From Mansonella perstans (Eukaryota > Nematoda > Chromadorea > Rhabditida > Onchocercidae): 64,000 nucleotides of DNA. Below are positions 59,409-64,000 of the stretch, one piece after another (positions within the stretch are counted from its first letter, which is position 1; the number at the start of each line of letters is the position of its first letter). The notes under the pieces were generated by a model. It was not told the DNA's origin. It saw only the letters and a program-made list of their open reading frames with translations, and ran no database searches. Position numbers and translations under genes: made by a program. Location of the stretch: the NCBI GenBank assembly GCA_037074765.1, contig JBAMDO010000035.1, positions 62,001 through 126,000 on the forward strand. Reading direction: 5' to 3'.

Positions 59409-62400
59409 TCAAATCTTACTGAAATCAACATTTAAGTCTTCATCTGCCACTTTTATGAAATGTGTCCTCATCTCACCTTTGCCTTTCACATTAATTATGC
59501 CACGACATTCAAATTCGAAGCCTTCTTTTTCTAGGATATTTTTCGTTTCTTCTGTTATCTGAGATTTGAGAAAATTTTTTAAATTAAAAAGTTTCCATAA
59601 AAAAGATTTTTTTGGCAAAATTATTCTATTTACGATGTTACAATGTCGTCACTTGTGAATAAGTGTTCAATGAGCATTTTATGCTATTTAATTCTTTCCA
59701 GACAACTTATCTAAATCAGATATATTCAATTTTATATCAAAGCTCTCATTTCTGCGCCAAACTTTGAAATCATTTAATCTTCGTGCCAAAAATTCTTGAA
59801 AAAAAAATTAAATTCAAAATATGAGATAATAGAATCTCTCAAAATTATTTGCATACCTGTATTTTACCCGCTACACCAGAACTGTCCATTCTGCTGGCAA
59901 CGTTAACCGAGTTACCCCAAATATCGTAATGTGGTTTCTTAACACCAATGACACCTGCTACCACCGGACCAACATTAATACCTTGCAAGAGAGAATATTT
60001 ATTCTATCTCTAGATATAAATATAAGTTTATTTTTGAATATCAACAAAATGAATGGTATATTCAATGATAAAATGAATTTTGAACTTAGATGTTGGTTAA
60101 TTATTAAAATAACAGTAACAAATGATTGTCATGTAGAACAAGGATGATCACTTATCTCTTGATTTCAGAATCTAACTCTGTCACCACTTTTTCAATTATT
60201 TTGCCAATATAAAGCAGAAGTCGCTTACCTTTTGAATACAGAATTTTATGGGAACATCATTTTTCAAACTTTTTTAGAATTAATTTCACATTCAAAAGAT
60301 TTGAAAAACTTAAATCGGAAGGAGAAAAGGAATGTTTATAATTTAATAATTGCTGATTAAATTATTTGATGAATGCTAAGTGTTTATCAAAAGCTCAATA
60401 AGTTTAAAATAAATAAAATAAGGTGATTGAAGAAAAAGGTAAATTATTACCTATCCTTAAATTAAAATTATTAAAGGAATGTTCATTGATATGTCGTATA
60501 AGAGCTAAAAGACGTATGGCAAATAATGCAACTGCGACAACATGTGAGTGATCGGTCACTTTACCAAATAGACCTGATGCTGCCATATATGTGGTCGAGA
60601 TTGTTTTGATCTTTTCAATACATTTAAATTCATCACGACTAAGTTGCTGAAATTTGAATCTTTCTGTTCAAGTCTTAAATTTGAAATTTTACTTTTTTCT
60701 ATTTATAATTATTAAATTGGAGCTATCAACAACTGTTTAAGAAAAGAAGTCTATTTATGACAAATAGTCATTAAATTTGCAATATAAATAGGGAAGTATG
60801 ACTTAAATTTCCCGAATTATTTTTACAAATATGAATAGGGAAAGTTGGAGAACCGAAGAGTTGTCACTACCATGTCAAAGTCGGCGATAATCTCATTGAG
60901 AAGTCGCAAACATTCGACGCCCTCATTGTTCGCATCCAATTCCATGTAAAATTTATCAAATTCGGTTATTGTAATGAATACTATTGCAGCATTATCACGA
61001 GCTTCTGCATATAGTTCAGCACTGCAAAACTATGTGCAGTTATAATCAAATTTTAAAATTAATAAATAATATCCGAAAGATTTCGATTTCGAATATTAAT
61101 AAACAACAACAAAAGCAGCAGTATTTAATTAACAATAATAACTATTAATTAAATTCTCAAAATTATGACTAGAGAAACAAAAAAACATCTCAGCAATAAG
61201 AGTTGTTAAAAAAGATAAAACGACAGAATATTAATTGCGTTTTTATCAAAATGATAATTATGCAACATCCATTAATTACACCAATTAATTTCTGCAATAA
61301 ATGATTAGATTTGAAGTATTAAAGAGAAAAGTATACGTAATAACCTTTCATTTTCCTTGAGAAAATATTCAGCAACATGCGCCGGTAAAATATTTTCTAA
61401 AACTGCTCGATTTTGTGCATGCCTTTTCTCCATTTCTTTTCCTTCATCTAAGGCCTGTTGTTTCAAAATAATATTATCAATATTTTATTGGCAAGCAATT
61501 AATGAACTTTAAATTCCTCGCATTACAAAACGCAGGAAATCATCGCTGTATTTATCTCAAAAAGAAACTTAAATTCTAAGGCAGCAAAAAAAAAAATTCC
61601 TGGGTACAAATTAAAAAATCTGCAAGTAAAAGAAAAGTTTAATAATGTGCAAAAATACAATAATTTTCCTATTCACCTGAAGCTTCCAAATAAAATCAAA
61701 TCGAGCGATCAGTTCTGATCGACGACTTTGGATCATGATTAAAATGAATGTAAGTATGATGATAAGAGTGAAAAATAATCGTGAATCGTTCCAAAAGCTC
61801 ATTTGGCTGCAATTATAACTGTGAATCAATGCATTTATACTTCTAAAAATTCAATGAGAAATTCAAAAAATTTAAATTTTTTCAAAAATTCTTAACAAAT
61901 GAAAGTTTAAAGTCACTGTTGGAGTTAACAGAGATTACTTACAACAGCATTTTGATTATATTTGCGTTTTTAACTATTGTTAGAAAAAAAGTTCATTTGT
62001 GATGCTACAAAGAAGTGATTAAATCAATCTCTGCAAGCAGTAGATTGATTCTGGGAGATTCGAATATACGATATTGATTAGTTTTTTACATTGTCACAAT
62101 ATAAAACGGCTCGAGCAATCTGATGTTTAAGGAGTGAAGAATAAAAAGTTATTGAGACATCTGCAGCTCTGTTCAAAAAACAATTTTTGACTTCGAGCTT
62201 AATTTTATAACCAATCTTTCAACATTTGTAAAGTTAAACCAAACGCACTCTAAGTTATGTGAGAAGTTTTTTTTAATATAACTTTAGAACTTTTTGAATC
62301 AATTAGTACTGATTAATTCATCCTTTACTAACAGCACAATTTAAAAAAAAATAAGAATTCTGAAAAACAAAAATATTCAAACATTCTTTAGTTAAAAAAG

Positions 62401-63813
62401 TTCTAAAAAAATTTTGAAAAGTTAAAAAGATTAAAAAATTATCAGTGACACATGTTAATAAGCATAGTTCAAGTGTCTTTTTTAAAAAGCAAGTCATAAT
62501 CGTAAAATGTGCATTAATTAGCAAAAATTAATGCTTAAAAAAGAACAGAAACTACATGATCATTACTGACCTGCATAGCATTTCCATTTGTTCAATCAAG
62601 GAAATCTTTCGATCGGAAAGCCTTTCGCTGTTCAAAAATGTAAACTGATAAATACTATAATTTGGAACCTCTGTAAGCCATATCAGGAATAACAAAACAA
62701 AGAAAACCATCAATGCTAGCACGGCTTTTTCCAATGCAAGAAATGAATTGAATGTACAAATTGTTAGAAATAATAGTAACACACCCTGAAAAAATAAAAC
62801 AAACTTGAGTACTTGAGTCCTTAACGATTTCAAGTGCAGTGCATTCAAATACAGCACTGTTGATCGATAATAAGAAAAGATTTACTAAATAACTAGCGAA
62901 CTTATGATTGAAGGAAACTCCACAAGTAGATATAAGGGAAAGAATGAATTTCTGACTGAACCTCAAAGTAAACTGTTGGACTACTAGCAGAATGGTCGCA
63001 AGACGTCGCAATTATTTTTGTTGAATTTTCACACTGATAGGAACAGTCAACTGAATAACGCTGCAAGAATATTTTAATTCAGTTTTTATCATTTAAAGTG
63101 AATCAATCAAATTATTCTGGATATTCAATCAAAACATCTCGATTCTTCTGATACCTTTGCTAGTTAACTTTATATGTCGACCAAGGTAATTTGATTTGAA
63201 TTTTTTCGGTTTTTCAATCTTCTTTTTCTATTTACTAATTAATTATTCAAATCAATTTATCTCCAAAAAAATTGAATAATTAGAGCATCTTATTTGCAAT
63301 GCTGAAATATCAAATTGATTTAATGATGTGTGACCATTCCAGTAATCAATCAATACAATCCAAAGGATCAAAATGATCGAATTGGCTTTTCAAATAAAAC
63401 GAATTTTTCATTAGTCTGAATTGACGATTAAACTAATTTAAAAAAGTTCAATTGTTAATTTTCTCGAATCAAAACAATTTATCAGTTAATTAAACCTAAT
63501 CATTAATGGATATCTGAATATTTATTTAGGAAGTAATCGATTACTGCTTGATACACTCAAAAATTGATTATAGTTTATTATTATTTGGCAGAAGTAATTA
63601 TTATAAATAATGAAAAGTAATAGTAATTATTGCTCCTTATTATTGATTATTAATATTACTGATTACAAGAAATACCAGTATTTATCTTGAAACAAAGCAA
63701 AAACAACTTACGATAGAACGACTGAAAAAAAAGCATGTGGCAGATGACAGAAGCGCAAATATTGCAAGAAATCTTAGTAAGCTATTCTTATGCGTTTTAT
63801 ATCGACAGCAGCG
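59409..63813 (-). CDS. Class III adenylate cyclase, C-terminal half (second membrane cluster and C2 domain)
   Basis: Makes cAMP from ATP at the plasma membrane under G-protein control. Nine exons are seen: 63813-63712, 63060-62962, 62785-62571, 61806-61677, 61454-61345, 61021-60871, 60646-60451, 59981-59857 and 59558-59409 (stop). More lie off the right edge. Order: a membrane helix ([13 protein letters not shown]), an extracellular loop with Cys and an N-glycosylation site (YQCENST), further helices ([39 protein letters not shown]), then the linker ([13 protein letters not shown]). The C2 catalytic domain contains [25 protein letters not shown] (ATP-binding Lys), [13 protein letters not shown] (adenine-contacting Asp, catalytic Asn and Arg) and the closing [14 protein letters not shown]. 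The [20 protein letters not shown] motif places it with the AC5/6 and AC2/4/7 group rather than AC9. All nine exons agree in phase. The C1 domain is outside the window. Confidence 0.95.
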
Positions 63814-64000
63814 CTGCAAAGAAATTCACGCAAATGACACTAAATACATGAAGAAGTAAAAAAATTCGATGAACTGCAAATTTCTTATGAATATAGGAAG
63901 ATGTATTCTATGGTATCAAACTAAACTTTTTTTTCATCCATTTCGAACATTTTATTTCAGGGCAGTCAAGTGTCAAGAGTTTTTAGCCTAGTCTTGTTGA
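63814..64000 (-). other. Adenylate cyclase intron, continues off window
   Basis: Follows the TTTGCAG acceptor of the most upstream exon seen. No further coding exon is found before the window ends. Confidence 0.6.

Noticed and set aside
1..64000. Bacterial (Wolbachia) insertion, CRISPR array, tRNA or rRNA genes, intact transposon
   Set aside because: I looked for long intron-free GC-shifted frames, regular spacer repeats, cloverleaf patterns and terminal inverted repeats with transposase-like frames, and found none that is convincing.

Overview
The window looks like a contig from an AT-rich nematode genome, most likely a spirurid or filarial worm. Small exons of about 40-300 bp are split by introns that are mostly a few hundred bases long and end in TTTCAG, TTGCAG or TATAG. 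Some first exons abut a splice acceptor placed just before the ATG, as spliced-leader trans-splicing would give. The best-conserved genes (an ATP7-type copper pump, METTL5, an MRG chromo-barrel protein, a WW-PH-RhoGAP protein, a Costars protein and an adenylate cyclase) are all animal genes. I see no tRNA, rRNA, CRISPR array or intact transposon. All gene models were assembled by hand from splice sites and intron phase; where a start or junction is uncertain I say so.

Layout. 1-864 (-) is the 5' end of an MRG/chromo-barrel gene that runs off the left edge. 865-8114 is mostly non-coding, with one possible small Cys-rich two-exon gene (3857-4566, +). 8115-17808 (-) is a complete 22-exon, 1160-residue copper ATPase of the ATP7/CUA-1 family, with two good and two degenerate metal-binding domains. 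18027-18420 holds what looks like a decayed coding fragment. 21784-26770 (+) is a 13-exon WW-PH-RhoGAP protein. 28658-30687 (+) is a 4-exon METTL5 orthologue.

From 31089 to 46968, four minus-strand genes lie head to tail. In transcription order they are a Costars/ABRA-like actin regulator (46968-41661), a small single-Tudor protein (40449-37833), a single-pass membrane protein (37706-33838) and an acidic, Ser-rich disordered protein (33366-31089). The short gap between the Tudor and membrane genes, and the acceptors in front of two of the ATGs, suggest a nematode operon.

49676-55721 (+) is a 17-exon gene for a 615-residue protein I do not recognise, with two similar beta-rich modules at its N-terminus. 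57698-58270 (+) encodes a 106-residue multi-pass membrane protein. 59409-63813 (-) is the C-terminal half of a class III adenylate cyclase (second membrane cluster plus C2 domain), which continues off the right edge.

Themes. Short tandem duplications are common, and two of them copy a splice acceptor. At least two introns appear to start with GC rather than GT. The copper pump shows signs of metal-binding modules being lost. The genes span several cell systems (copper export, Rho signalling, rRNA methylation, cAMP signalling, chromatin), and beyond the possible operon nothing suggests a shared pathway.
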